64,000 nt of DNA from Styela clava (Eukaryota; Chordata; Ascidiacea; Stolidobranchia; Styelidae): contig NC_135250.1 of assembly GCF_964204865.1 (NCBI RefSeq), forward strand, positions 7,688,001-7,752,000, in the 5' to 3' direction. A program made the position numbers and the translations under genes. The notes under the pieces were generated by a model. That model was not told the DNA's origin, ran no database searches, and saw only the letters and a list, made by a program, of their open reading frames with translations. Positions 1 to 33,240 of this stretch are shown one piece after another (position 1 is the first letter of the stretch; every line of letters begins with the position of its first letter).

Positions 1-1562
1 CAAGACAATTTATCATCGATCATTACACCCAGAAAGCGAGTCTGATTAACTCTTTCTATATTTATTCCATTTAATTCCAAATTTTGTTGCAGAGTTGGAC
101 ACTTTTGCTTCGGCGTGCTAAATATCATATATTTAGTTTTATCGACATTAATAGTGAGTTTGTTCGCAGACAACCAAGCTTGAATATTTTCTAAGTCGGT
201 ATTTGCTTTAGTCAAAAGTTCAGGCAAGTTTTTGCCTCGAAGATATGGCGTTGAGTCATCAGCAAAAAGTATGATATCAGAGTGAAGAAGAGAATTTGGA
301 AAGTCGTTAATAATGATTGAAAAACATAATGGAGCCAAAATAGAACCTTGTAAAGTACCTACAGTCAAATTACAGTATATGCTAGATGCTACATCATTGT
401 ATATAACTACTTGTTTCCTTCCTGATAAGTAGCTTTTAAACCAATTATAACTCTGACCTCTAACGCCAATATGGTGCAATTTGGCTAGTAATATGTCATG
501 GTCAATACTATCAAATGCCTTGGAAAGGTCCAAGAACATACTGAGAGTATACTCATTCTTATCAAATCCTTCTAGAATTTTACTGACAAGCAGGGATGTT
601 GCATGAGATGTTAATGGATTTTGACGAAAGCCAAATTGTTGTGAATAGAAAAAATTTTTTTGGTCTAGGAAATGGTTGAGTCGTTTGTACATAATTTTTT
701 CTAGAATTTTTGAAAATGCGGGAAGTAAGCTGATCGGTCGGTAGTTTTTTACATTTTTTGCATTTCCTTTTTTGAACAATGGCATAACTTTGGATAATTT
801 GAACTGGTCTATGTATTTACCAGATTGTAATGAGCAGTTAAAGATATGTGCGAGAGCACAAATACCATTCCAGGGCATCATTCGTATAACTTTAAAGGGA
901 ATTCCATCTATTCCACAACTGGTTTTGGGTCGAAAAGATTTCAGAATATTTTGGACTTCGAAAGCTGTTGTCGCGGCAAGAAACATGGAGGTTTTACTGG
1001 GATGCCCCATATATTGCTTAAAGTCATCCCTTCTAGTATGAGTAAACCGTTCGACCATTTTATAAAATGCGAGTTAAAATGATCTGCTATTTCGACAGGA
1101 TCCGAGGTTTCCTGGCCATTAATAGGAAATACTTTTGTTAGATTTGGTTTAGAACGCCCAAGCAGATCGTTCATAGTACGCCAAGTTTTCTTAAGATCAT
1201 TACGATGTCTACCTAGTAATGACTTGTAATAATTTTGTTTCTTAGCAGTTATCAATTTCTCATATTTTTTCTTGCATTCTGAATATTTAAATTTGGTCTG
1301 CTCTGATTTTTCAGTAAGATAGTTTTTGTATAGTTTATGCTTTTTTTTCTGCATTTTTAAGAGTTCCTTGTCAAACCATTTATTAATATTTTTAATATTT
1401 CTTTTCTTCAGAGGGAAGCAAGTTTTAAAAGATTCAGAAAAATACTCATTAAAAATTCTGAAGGCTATATCAGGATCTGTTTTGCTGAACACAGCAGAAA
1501 AGTCACTTTGTTCTAACATGAGTTTAAAATTATCTAAATTTGAGATATTATATTGCCTAAAG
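1..1562 (-). mobile_element. LINE (non-LTR retrotransposon), reverse-transcriptase part, 5' half split off by an insertion
   Basis: Reading the minus strand leftwards gives a long translation typical of CR1/Jockey-type LINEs. It starts with a lysine-rich linker (about 1519-1060), then the pre-RT motif SCGIDGIPFKVIR, then PLFKKGNAKNVKNYRPISLL, LSKAFDSIDHD, LQGSILAPL and the catalytic FADD box near 260. The element runs off the left edge. A frame change between about 960 and 1060 separates the linker from the RT frame, so this copy is dead. The endonuclease end lies at 3426-3792, beyond a hAT insertion. The family assignment (CR1/Jockey superfamily) is inferred from motif order only. Confidence 0.88.
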
Positions 1563-3425
1563 CAGTGGTTCTTAAACTTTTTGAGCCGCTCCCCTTTGAA
1601 AATATTTACAAACTTCGCGCCCCCCCTATTTTTGCTTTGAAAAAATGCTTTTGTGATGGGCAGGTTGCTATTTAATGAGATGGCACTACAAGAGTGTTGG
1701 TCTCATATCGTCATTGCTCAGATTGTTTAGGCATAAAACGCTTCGGAGTACAACTTTGCCATTCACTGTCGTATGTATAAAGCCAAATAATGGTTGGTCA
1801 TCATACATTCTCGTATTTCCCCTCAGTTTGTAATACCTGGTAAAGACAAACTAAGTTTTAAGTAAAACTAAACACGCAATGAACCTATGCTTTAATGTAT
1901 TTTCTGCTTAAACGTTTACATAAGAACTTAAAATTTCAATCAATTGTTTACTTCATCACTATTGAGAGATGCCAAAATTATTTACTGTGTGTTAAAAATA
2001 AGCAACAATTACAGACTTCTTGGCTTGCGTAACGTTTCAAACAAAATGGAGAAGTACAAATGAATTTATGTAAATTTAAAAGCAGTTCATTTTTTAATAG
2101 TTTTTATGAATGTGGACGTTTCCTCGGCCCTTGACCACTGAAAAATAAAGTCGCTAAGGCGTTTGCTATTGCATTTTGTTTAAATCGCGATTGTTTTCGT
2201 AAGCGTGGCCCGCTATGCCGTAAAAATCTTGATTTTGGTGTTTTTTCTCCCTAAATCAGAAATTTCCCTCAACATATTCTTGTGTCGCGAAGACGATTAT
2301 AATTACTTTTTTTATTTTCGAATAGAACCATGACATCTTTGAGAAAAACGAGTTAGTTTTTATTATATAATCATCAGCGACGAGATGCTAAAGATAGAAT
2401 AAAGTAGTGAATCTGCAACCAAATATTTCTTTATTGTAAAAGCGAGATTATAAAATACTAAAAATAAAACGGAAAACACCATGAGTTTTGTTTTTGGGTG
2501 GACCGCGACAGATTAAAAACACTTTCTTAGACATTGCAAATCTCATGAATTCCTTGTGCCTGCGGCACACCAGTAGTGTTCTAAAACTACCGACTTGAAA
2601 TAAATTTTACTCCGTGGGATTTTATCGTAGACTAAGGAATTAATCGAGCATTACGATAAAGCGGAGTAAGAGTTGCAGGGACAGCTCATAATGGTGACAT
2701 TGGCAAGAATACAAATCAAAACAAAATGTAATCGGGCACTTTGCCACACATTTTTATGGTTGCGGATTACCGTGGTATTTTGGAGTAGTGGTGCTTTTAT
2801 TTTATCGACGCAATCGCAGATTTAATTTATCACAATCAAATGAATAAAGCAACCATTTTAAATGAATATTTTATTCAACACGAAAACCATTACATATCCG
2901 TTGACAAAGTGGGCTCTTATAAGGACTGGCGTAATGTCGAGGACAGACTCAGGATTCGTACCGCGGGGATTTCGAGTCGATGAATATGTATTTTAATTGT
3001 ACTAAATTAAGTATACTTTCTGGGATATTATACCAGATTTTTCTAATGAAGTCAACGAATTCGCATCAGTGCAATATATATCAAAACGAAATATAATCGG
3101 GCAGTTGATCACACTTTGATATGTCCGCGGATTGGCGTGGTATTTTAGATCGGTAATGAGTTTATTTTGACATGAGTCGCCGCAACCGCGAGTTACCTTG
3201 AACACAAATGAATTAAAATAGAGAGACATTTTGAATTTTTTTAGTTATTACGAGACAGAAAAAATTATCATACCACGAAAAAGCCGGTATTTTCAATGAA
3301 CGCGGAGACCGTTTTAGGAGCCGTTACATGTAAATTTCCGATTCCATCTTGTGACCTCTTGCGCCCCCCCTGTGAGCATCTCGCGCCCCCCTAGGGGGGC
3401 GCGCCCCCCAGTTTAAGAACCACTG
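1563..3425. mobile_element. Non-autonomous hAT-type element inserted in the LINE
   Basis: The ends form inverted repeats: CAGTGGTTCTTAAACT at the left and AGTTTAAGAACCACTG at the right. They are flanked by 8-bp target duplications, gcctaaag (1555-1562) and gcctgaag (3426-3433), with one mismatch. An 8-bp duplication with CAGTG ends is the hAT signature. No transposase ORF is visible in the 1863 bp. The sub-terminal regions are rich in C/G runs that pair with each other. An internal direct repeat is present: about 2690-2900 resembles about 3055-3270, sharing stretches such as aatcgggca and cgtggtatttt. Confidence 0.85.
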
Positions 3426-3792
3426 GCCTGAAGTATTCGTTTTCTGCCTTGCGAAGTTTTTTTCTTAATGGAATGCAAACCAGGACTGGCAGGTGGTCTG
3501 AAATAGGATCCACTATTATTGCACTGCGGGGTTTACAATCAAAGATGTTTGTCCAAACATGGTCAATGATTGTAGAGCTGCTTTGAGTGATTCGAGTTGG
3601 CTTTGACACCACAGGGTAAAATGAAGCCGAATTCATCAGCTCACAAAATTCATCTACAGTCTTATTTGTTTCCAGAAGATTATAATTGACTTGATTTGAA
3701 GACGATGAAGACAAATTAAAACATTCTCGAATAAATAATTGGCCTGCAAGAGTTAGACGAAGATTTCCAGATAGTGAGTCTCTGTAAAACAC
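3426..3792 (-). mobile_element. LINE endonuclease-domain fragment (same element as 1-1562)
   Basis: The minus-strand translation contains an AP-endonuclease C-terminal region, ending in IIDHVWTN and SDHLPVLVCIPL followed by KKLRKAENEYF, which leads into the linker at 1519. SDHLPV is the conserved Ser-Asp-His of LINE endonucleases. Removing the hAT element at 1563-3425 rejoins this part with the RT part. The last residues of the raw ORF (VVLKLGGAPP) come from the hAT inverted repeat, not the LINE. Upstream of 3792 the similarity fades, so the 5' part of the element is lost or too decayed to see. Confidence 0.8.
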
Positions 3793-5822
3793 CGGGCATA
3801 GTTGTGCGACTAAGACAGGACAGTATTTTTTTCAATGTCCATCGGTATCGATCGCTTTTGAGGAGAGAAAGTTCATTATCAAATCCAGAGCTAAAGTGAG
3901 TAAGCGTTCGAATCGTTACATTTTCAGGCCAATCGCGTGACTAATAAGTGCAAACGAGGACTTGTACCAACAGTTATGACCCAGTTTGTACAGTTTCTTT
4001 GTAAACCACTATTACTATGTCAATTGCCGCCACAATAAACCGGTGGCGACAGTATTTTAGACACGCTACGTAAAATAGCACTGAATAATGCACAAATATC
4101 TATTCAACCTGATAAATCGAAATATTCTGAAATCGCTCTCAGGATTATCAGGAAATATTTTATTTATAAGTATGATCTTCTGTCGTAGAAGTAGTCAGAC
4201 AAACATAATGATAATTCTAACAAAGTTCAAGACGATCTACTTCGGTATTGGTTTAACTTCCTCGGGTAGTATGAAAATAATCACTGAATGACCGAGAAGA
4301 TAAATGACTTTCAGCCTATATGACATAGGCGTACATTAAAATAAGATTACATGAGTTACTGATCTGACGTCACTGGGTGAGCGCACATCTTTTGGTACTT
4401 TTCTTTATTTATTGGTTGAATTTTGTACCGTTACGATGTTTTAAATCTTACATGAGGTTTTGTTTGCCCATCTGATTCGTTTCTGAGATACATCTGACAA
4501 CGTCATCTTGCGGATATGGAAGTAATTTCTGGACTGCGGTTCATCACCGGCGGTCTGTATGGGGCAGGCTAACAATATCAGAATATAGCGCAATTTTATT
4601 CCGCAGACTATCGCCGTAGTCTATGCCGGATTCGACGATGCTTTCATATTTTTTTAATAAAAGGTTATTATTATTAATTAATAGGAACGGAAATGGAGCA
4701 TTTCTATAATGAAATGAATAGCTGCATGGGCTACGTACATGTACGGTACGGTAACAGTGTATATATACGAGGGGATATGACGGTTACCGGTACCTAGTCT
4801 CACTTCAGCACTTAGTAATCAAATTATGCCATTTGCTCTTACAGTCTTAAGTAAAACAGTTACGGTAACCGAATACAGAATACCGTAGCGTTAGCATTTG
4901 ATGAACAGATGAATGAGACACCGTACCTAGCTTGCACGCATAGTTCGGTTAACTTAAAATGTCATTTTTGCGTCTCAGTTGTATGTTTTCAGTCCCTCAG
5001 TCAAAAATTCGCCAATTGTCAGATTGTGGGCTCTTGTATAATATAACCGTAGTACCTTAAATACTTAGGGGGCGTAGCATAACTATTTTTGCACATGGCA
5101 ATCCTGACCCCCACCCCCCTACGCCATCTAAATATTACGACGCAGTATAGGATTGAACCCGACTTCAATCTGGTCCAAACAATGGGTAAAATAAACTTTT
5201 TTTAACTTGTTCAGAATGGCTCAGTTCTCCGATTCCAAGATGTTTCGACATTTGATTCAATAAAACTAAAACTTAGTTATACTCTGAAATGAGGGTGTCT
5301 GGCATGATGGCGGATGCATCATATTGCGCCATGCTTGTCTTGATAAAAAATTTTAAATTAATCGCGACTCGCATGACCAAAATTGCGTTTTTTTTACTAA
5401 AAATTGTAGAATGCTAAAGTCGATTTTTTTTCTATTGGTAAATCAGAATATTTTTCCTATGAATCCAATGTTGACGTCTTTAGATTGCGCTTACTTCTAG
5501 TTATTTTTTGGGGGGTTGATTGCGTAGTGCCGATTTGCTAATATGGAGACCCAGATGGTCTTGTAAATGAGGGGTTCGCACACACTGTTATTATTGGCGT
5601 CTTTAAAATGGGGTCTATTCTTGGAATCGAAGAACTGTGCATACTTTTAACATGCCTATTTCTTTTCCATTTAAACTTACTACACTGAATGTTTCATTAT
5701 ATGCTCAGGTGTATCAAGTTGGAATAGATTAATTCTGTACGTGTGGTCAAAGTTTTTACTTGTTGTATGGTTAAAGTCTCATTGGATTTAGTGGTTTGGT
5801 TGTCGATTCTCGGAATATCATA
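3793..5822. other. Gene-free stretch upstream of the first GRB2 gene
   Basis: No coding exon could be supported. The stretch contains repeated GGTACC/TACCGTA-like palindromic words around 4738-4930 and pyrimidine or T runs. The promoter and any 5' untranslated exon of the GRB2 gene should lie here or in a spliced exon further left, but no clear TATA box or initiator stands out. Confidence 0.4.
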
Positions 5823-23394
<17,572 letters not shown>

Positions 23395-24449
23395 TAATCC
23401 TAAAAATCGCAGACAAGAAAAAAAAATCAGGGTGGACTATAATAATCCATGCTTTTTTTACACTTGTTAGGATTTGTTGGTTCGTGAAAGCATGTGCATG
23501 GATGAGTCGTGCCTCACAGGTACGAATCATCCATGCACCATGCTTGAACGAACATAAACTGGATATGAAAATTCAAATATTATCTCAAAATAATTTTCTG
23601 AAATTGACCTGACAGTTAGTATTTCACCCTGAGTGATCCATTTTTAGCTCTTTAGGTTTTTGAATGTCCAATTCCAGCAGACGAAGAAGCAATTCAAACA
23701 ATTGTATGCAATATACTTTGGTGTAAGTAGGCACCATAATTTTTAGAAAGCTTTCTCTATTTCCAGAGTGTTTCGGCATAGTTGATAGCATAATTTCAGC
23801 ATGTACAACATTCTAATTGCCATTTTTATATTAAAAAGTCGGCAGTCACAACAGCCTGCCAAATAATATAACTCTGTCTGTACTAGAATTTTTTTTGAAA
23901 GGAAGAGAGTTTTAATGGTTTTTGAGTTTTTTCATCGAGAAATATATTGGGTAGATCTACGTATCTTCTTTCTTAACCATACCAATCAACTTTGTGAATG
24001 ACTTTTGAGTTTTGGTATTCCTATGTTATACTACAAAAAAAATTGTAAAATTGATGCTAGATTTTCTTTTTTACTGTTAGGATTTCTTGTTCTCTCAAAT
24101 TGATTCATTAATATTATTCTCTCATTCATAATCTCGTGTACAGTTCTCATCTAATTAATTGTTATTATGTCTGTTCTTGTTTCTCTTTTCCTCATTTATC
24201 AAATTATGAATGATAATAATGATATATTGTAATTTAGAATACTTATCACCGTTACATATGTCGATTCTATTCTTGAATTTTTTATTTCTCTCACTCATTT
24301 CAACTCATGTAAAATGACTCGAAAGTTTGTTAACGACAAAATCTCAAAATGAGGCAGTTTTTATGTCTCAAATCTATCGGTTTCATTCCCTTCATCTGGA
24401 AAACATCAACTTGAACGGATATTATAAAATGTTTCGAATAAGCTGAAAA

Positions 24450-24680
24450 CAGTGGCGTATCTAGGGTGTGGCAGCCATGGCCGGTGCCAAGGACGCCGTT
24501 CGAACAAGGAATAAACTATTTCAAATTGGAAATAACCGAAACTAGTATTTTTACTCAAATGGTAACTCACAAGTATCTCATTTCAATAACAGTCATTATA
24601 AATTGTCAACCAACTATCAAGAGGGTGGGGCGCCTTTTTGAACTTTACAATGGGCGCCAATTTGAGTAGATATGTTACTG
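24450..24680. mobile_element. Small hAT-like element (231 bp)
   Basis: The left end is CAGTGGCGTATCTAGGG and the right end, gtagatatgttactg, is its degenerate complement. The flanks gctgaaaa (24442-24449) and gctgcaaa (24681-24688) match at 7 of 8 positions, as expected for a hAT target duplication. No coding capacity is seen. Confidence 0.65.
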
Positions 24681-26420
24681 GCTGCAAAATGCGGTAAAAA
24701 ATTAATAAAAAATGCTTAAAGAATTTGGTTTATTAAAATCACTGTTTGATTTCACAAATTTACTTAAAATTCAACATAAATTATGATAATTCTGCAAAAT
24801 AATTTATTTAGGACTCTGGACACGAATATGTATGTATTGGTAAGCCTATACGTTAATCATTGAAAATGTGCTAGTTGGAAGAAGTTATCAAAATCATATC
24901 TCCCTGTTTTGAGGAGTTTCACTTACCTCCAAACTGCACTGTTTTAAAATAAAATATCACTCTATATAATTTGCTGTATTTCTTGACTTTTTGTGAACGA
25001 ATCAGTTTTTAATATAAGAATTTTCAACGCCTTGCCAATAATGACCATGAAAATCAAAGCATATTCTATATGAACATCCTTATTTCCATGTGTTTCATAT
25101 TTATCAATAGGTGTATGCTTGTCACCATCAAATTGGTATGAGATATGGATCCTGAGTGTATTTTTATATATGCATATCCAGCCTCTTAATAATTCTTAGT
25201 GATCTACTTATATTTTCATTTGCATATTCCGAAAAATCTATCATGTTTTAATTTGGTTATGTATTCCAATAATTTCTGCCGGCAAACTAGGTGATTGTAT
25301 GTAACTCAGTCAAAGGTTGAATTGTATAAGCTATTGTTGAATTTGAATACTAGATACTTTAAATATTTTTCAAACATGTTTCATGTATTGTTTGTCGATC
25401 ATGAATTTGATACGGATAATTTTTTATGTGGGACTGGTGAAGTAAAAATAAGTTTTTTCAGGTTACACGTTACAGTGTCCAAATACAGCAATATGTCAAT
25501 GGGGTGATTTCAACAATTTTAATTTCACAGTACACTGTCAAGGATTCTTTTTGAGATTTGGTTTTCAGTTAGGACATTTTTAAAGCTGCCGCTTGGAGAT
25601 GGTCGAATCTTGTTTACAAATGACTTTATTGCCTTCTATTATAAACTGCTATGGTTATAGTTGCCACAAAAGTTGTCTCAATAATACCATGTATAGTGAT
25701 AATTGTAAATATAATATTTGTGTATTATTGTACATTGAGCTTATGATATATAGAGTGAGTTGGTGGCAGTGTCCTGATAACTAATGAAAAAGGTGGTTAT
25801 GAAATTGCTCTGTTTAAATCATGGTTACACGCTCTCCCTAGATAGAGAAATGTTATTTGTATGAGAGTTTTTGTTGTAATGTGCCTGGTCATGGTGAATT
25901 AAGACGAGATTTAACGCTTTTTGGGAGATCCCGGTGCATTTTAGGTGAATGTATAAGTGTGATGTGGTCGTTACTTCTCGCTTTTTCTATTAAAATCGGG
26001 TAGGAGTATACATATTTGATACACGAATAATTTTTGTTTGTGTATTTTATACAAGCTATGAAAATCGCAAGCGCTAAAACAGCCACAAGGCGATAAGAAA
26101 GATAATTTTATATTTATCCCAGGAATATCAGCCTCCGACCGCCTTCGTACGGCGAACAAGGCCTTTCGGCAGATTCCGATCAAATCAGGGTGTGAAAATG
26201 CTAGTCTATCAATTATTCGATTCTTCACATCCCTTTAAATCCCTCAACAAGCATAAAGTACACATTAACGATCAACGAAATAAAGTTTTTTTTAAACGCA
26301 CGAACAAAAAGTTTGGGAACCGCTTGTTTACGTGAGAACTGCGTCATGTGTCTGTCTGATTACAAAAGTTAGGGGAAAATATTGGAGCTGTGTAGTGTCA
26401 TTTTTACATATATATTTACA

Positions 26421-26426
26421 TTTATT
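26421..26426 (-). promoter_or_regulatory. Poly(A) signal of GRB2-B
   Basis: AATAAA on the minus strand (tttatt on the plus strand), about 45 nt downstream of the GRB2-B stop codon. A second AATAAA overlaps the stop codon itself at about 26469-26474, which may be coincidence. Confidence 0.45.
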
Positions 26427-26470
26427 AAAATGGGCTTTATGCAGCATCTTTTTAGATCGTTTAAATGGTT

Positions 26471-29748
<3,278 letters not shown>

Positions 29749-29774
29749 TTTAGTACTCGTATTGGATGTATTTA

Positions 29775-29810
29775 AATATATATAAATTTTATATATATAT
29801 ATATATATAA
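29775..29810. repeat. AT microsatellite
   Basis: A near-pure (AT)n tract with one short interruption, about 30 bp upstream of the GRB2-B start codon. Smaller AT tracts occur at 26741-26752 and 50184-50201. Confidence 0.8.
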
Positions 29811-31133
29811 AGACAAACTGTAAAATATATGCAAATTCATTAACATGTCGAAAGTTATTGTATACGCGCAGATAGCTTTTTTCTTAACTCTTATGTAATT
29901 TCAAGCGAATTCTGAAAAAAATAACAAGTTGTACATGGGAAGGTACAAAAATGTATGGAAGCCAGAGAGCGAAAGTATCATTACTTATGAACACACAGAT
30001 CATTTCCATACGTACCCGAATTAAGCCGAGTTTCAAATTCCCCAGATTCCGAAAAAAATCCAAGTCATTTCATTGTCCCAGTTGTTTTTCAGTAAAAAAG
30101 ATCGGTGAGTTATTATTATCGACAAAACGTAGTGCAACATCATTATACGAAATACCAGCAAAATTACAATAATTCATAATGCAGTAGTAACAACCTCAAA
30201 AAATCATAATTATGAATCATATGATATTTCTGATTGTATGACTTCGTAACACTATATTCATATATGTTCAAAAAACCTTCACAAACTTAAACGTACTCGC
30301 AAGAATGAGAGTCAATTGAATACATTGATGCAAAACTACATAAGCAAAATGAAGAATTATTTCTTTTCGACATTTTTAATAGAGACGGGAGTTTGCTGCT
30401 TCACTTATGAGTGTGTATACACAACCAAAATGTTTTATGAATGAAACACTAATATATATTCTTTATGGGTCGTTTCACATAGTCGCTGCAAATAAAGACG
30501 TAGGCTACAATCAATCACTGATGAGCAATATTACAATATTAGCAATTTGTAGAATGACAAAAGTGTTTCCGATTTGTAATAGCTCTGCACATTACATTTA
30601 ATAAGAGGTGAGAAGTGTAGAATTTAAATGTGAGATTTTTAACTTACGATATTCGACATAATTGAGATCATCGAGTTTATCACCTAGGTCTCCAATAAAT
30701 TAACTTTGTCTTGAAAATAGTCAATCAAGTTCTTATTAACCAAATAAAAACTTCATATCAGTCGCAGTCAACTTTTCTCGCAAGCCATCTCTTTTCTAGA
30801 GTATATATATATATAAACTGGTATATCCAACTATCGTCAAACCCACATATATCCAGTTTTTCATCTATATAGCCCATTATACTCAAATGCCCTAATTACT
30901 GTTTAATTACAGTGGACTAGCTTTTAATACCCAGAACAGAATAAATAAATAATAGTGTCATTGTTTGCTACGGGGGAATATATATTATTCACCATCCATT
31001 AGAATATTGCGACGCCCTTCGGCATATTGCATCCGAATTCAATTTGCGGTCCACTACATCTAATCACCCTAATGAAATTAAATCATAATGATGTTATGCT
31101 GAATACCCGATTCTGGATAAAATTATATATATT

Positions 31134-31149
31134 TGTGTGTGTGTGTGTT
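31134..31149. repeat. TG microsatellite
   Basis: A run of eight TG units following an AT-rich stretch. No other function is evident. Confidence 0.8.
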
Positions 31150-31318
31150 ATTGCCTGCCTGCTATTTTTTGTCATATAACCCTAAGAACATCGAATATAA
31201 TCTCGTTGCTACGCTTTGGAGCACTTCGCCTTGCGTGTCATGCTCATGCTTATAACAGAATATACATCCTACATTTCGACACATAATATGAGAGTAATTT
31301 AGACTACACACAAATATA

Positions 31319-31654
31319 TTAGAAGCAGATCAGTACACTACAAATAATTAAAATTATAACGAAGCAATTCGCTATGTGCATTTTATTGGGGACGTCAATT
31401 TCTACTTTACCTTCCACAATAAAATTATGGTCTTTTACAGTGTAGCCTACACGTGAGTTAATTGCATGAGTTTTCCGTCCGCAATCATGATTGTATCCGA
31501 AACAAACGACCATTTGAAAACCAAAATTAGGTATGAAATCGTTTGTCGTAAGTGTTATTAACATCATAAACGTAACGAGCATTGTTAGTTTGAGAACACA
31601 AAAGCGAAAATTGCTAATTTCTATTTTGAATCCTGGTACAGCTAAATTCTTCAT
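31319..31654 (-). CDS. Orphan ORF, 111 aa, possible small secreted or membrane protein (unproven)
   Basis: An uninterrupted ORF on the minus strand. The translation has a hydrophobic segment at about residues 21-36 (LKLTMLVTFMMLITLTT), a polar middle with a few Cys residues (CFGYNHDCGRK) and a hydrophobic C-terminus (CFVIILIICSVLICF). That layout would suit a signal/anchor plus a tail anchor or GPI-type tail. I recognise no family, and there is no supporting intron or duplicated copy in the window. In AT-rich DNA a chance ORF of this size is quite possible. It is listed because its hydrophobic pattern is orderly. Confidence 0.22.
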   Translation of the reverse strand: MKNLAVPGFKIEISNFRFCVLKLTMLVTFMMLITLTTNDFIPNFGFQMVVCFGYNHDCGRKTHAINSRVGYTVKDHNFIVEGKVEIDVPNKMHIANCFVIILIICSVLICF

Positions 31655-32275
31655 TTTCCATTAGGCTATACTATAAAGTCACATTATTGAATATTTTTCC
31701 GTATGAATATCCAAAACTAAATTCTAATTCGAAAATCTTTTTTATAGACTATCTTTTATATAGATTATTGTGTGTTGCACGAGTTAGCAGCGCCCTTGTA
31801 TATATTTGATATAATGTTGCTGCCTATTATCTAATAACACCCCTTCAAAATAAATTTATTTGATTTATTATTTTTTCGCTTTTCTATTTCTCTTTCATCG
31901 TCACAAAGTTGTCAGTCAAATCTATCCTTTTTATTAGTGCGTCGTTACGAAAGTGTCAATCGATTCTACTTTTGGCTAATTTGTTAGGATAGAATGACAT
32001 GTAATATTAATCCAATAATGATATTTGAATAAATGTATTTATAACTAACACTATTCATTTTCCCACGACGCAAATGCTAATCTATACATCTTTTCCATAA
32101 CGTGAGTCATTTTGCTCCTATCTTAATCAAATGTTTCGTCAATCAAATCAGATTAGACTTTCCTAATATTACAGGGTTGTGAGGTTATTTTTTTAGTTCG
32201 TCGTTAGGTTAGGCTATCGCTGCAACTTCTAACTTATAAATAAATATGAATATAATGCAAAATAAATATGAATAA

Positions 32276-33240
32276 ATGCCAAGCATTTTGCCTAAATCTA
32301 ATGGTAATTGCCAGAACTTTCCTATGCAAAATCAAGGGTTTCAGTGGAACCCAAGAAATTTTAAAATGTTGGGTATTTCTATATGTGAAAATGATGCTGA
32401 CTTTTATACTGTTAACCTTTTGCCAAAACTTCAAAAAATAAATGTGGTTGCACAAATGTGGTCCAAAAGAAATCTTGATTTTCTTGGAAAAATCACTGTT
32501 ATCAAGTCCTTAGTGTTGAGCTTACTGGTCTATGTAATATCTGTCTTACCAGTAAGACTGCCCAACAATTTTATACCAGAAGTGAATAAGATATGCTATG
32601 AATTTTTATGGGGTTCAAAGTGGGAGAGAATTAAACGCAATACATTACGTGCATCCATAAAGGAAGTTTGGAATGATGTGGAATCATTTTTTATCAGTCA
32701 AAAACTAAGATGGGTTAAACTTTATTTTATGGAAATGTATATCCAGATGGAATGTTTGTTAAAAACATTACTTCAAGATGTTTGAGAGATACCCTTTACT
32801 ATTGGTATGTTTTCAAAACCAAAGTTATTAGTGATGTGAATCATTTGCATGAACCACTGTGGTTTAATAGGAAGATATCCTATCGAGGAAAACTTTTTTA
32901 TTTGGATAATTGGATTAGAAAAAAATACATATTTTATTGTAGACATCTGTGATTCTAAACAGCAAATTGCAATGTTTCCAATTTTTTTCATCATTATTGC
33001 TTTTCTGATTTTTTATAATAACATACAATCGTATTTAAAAATTTTAGCATGTATACTCCAAGCATGGAAAGAAAATTTATTGAAAACACCTCAAGCCAAT
33101 CCTCATCGTAATCTAATCGAAGCTATTAAAAGCATTGATAAATCTTCCCGATATATATACTGTATGATAAGCTTCGTAATGTAAAAATTTTGATTCCTAA
33201 TGAAAAAATAGAAAAATGGTTAAAAGAATTGTGCAAGAAC
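32276..33240 (+). mobile_element. LINE 3' fragment (C-terminal part of a reverse-transcriptase ORF)
   Basis: The first 170 codons (32276-32785) read like the region after the RT domain in L1/Tx1-like LINEs: MLGISICENDA, then LPKLQKINVVAQMWSKRNLD, FLGKITVIKSLVLSLLVYVI, SVLPVRLPNNFIPEVNKICY and EFLWGSKWERIKRNTL. The reading then breaks and continues in other frames to about 33240 (for example WFNRKISYRGKLFYLDNWIR). The copy is 5'-truncated and frame-shifted, and is distinct from the LINE at the left edge. Confidence 0.75.

Larger units (their letters stand above)
23395..26470. other. Intergenic space between the two convergent GRB2 genes
   Basis: About 3.1 kb lie between the two stop codons. 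It holds the 3' UTRs of both genes, one small hAT element (24450-24680) and AT-rich sequence. No exon or ORF with recognisable similarity was found. Confidence 0.6.
29749..32275. other. Gene-poor stretch upstream of GRB2-B
   Basis: The GRB2-B promoter should lie at the left end of this stretch. It holds AT microsatellites (29775-29810, about 30800-30815), a TG run (31134-31149) and one orphan minus-strand ORF (31319-31654). No other exon is recognisable. Confidence 0.4.
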
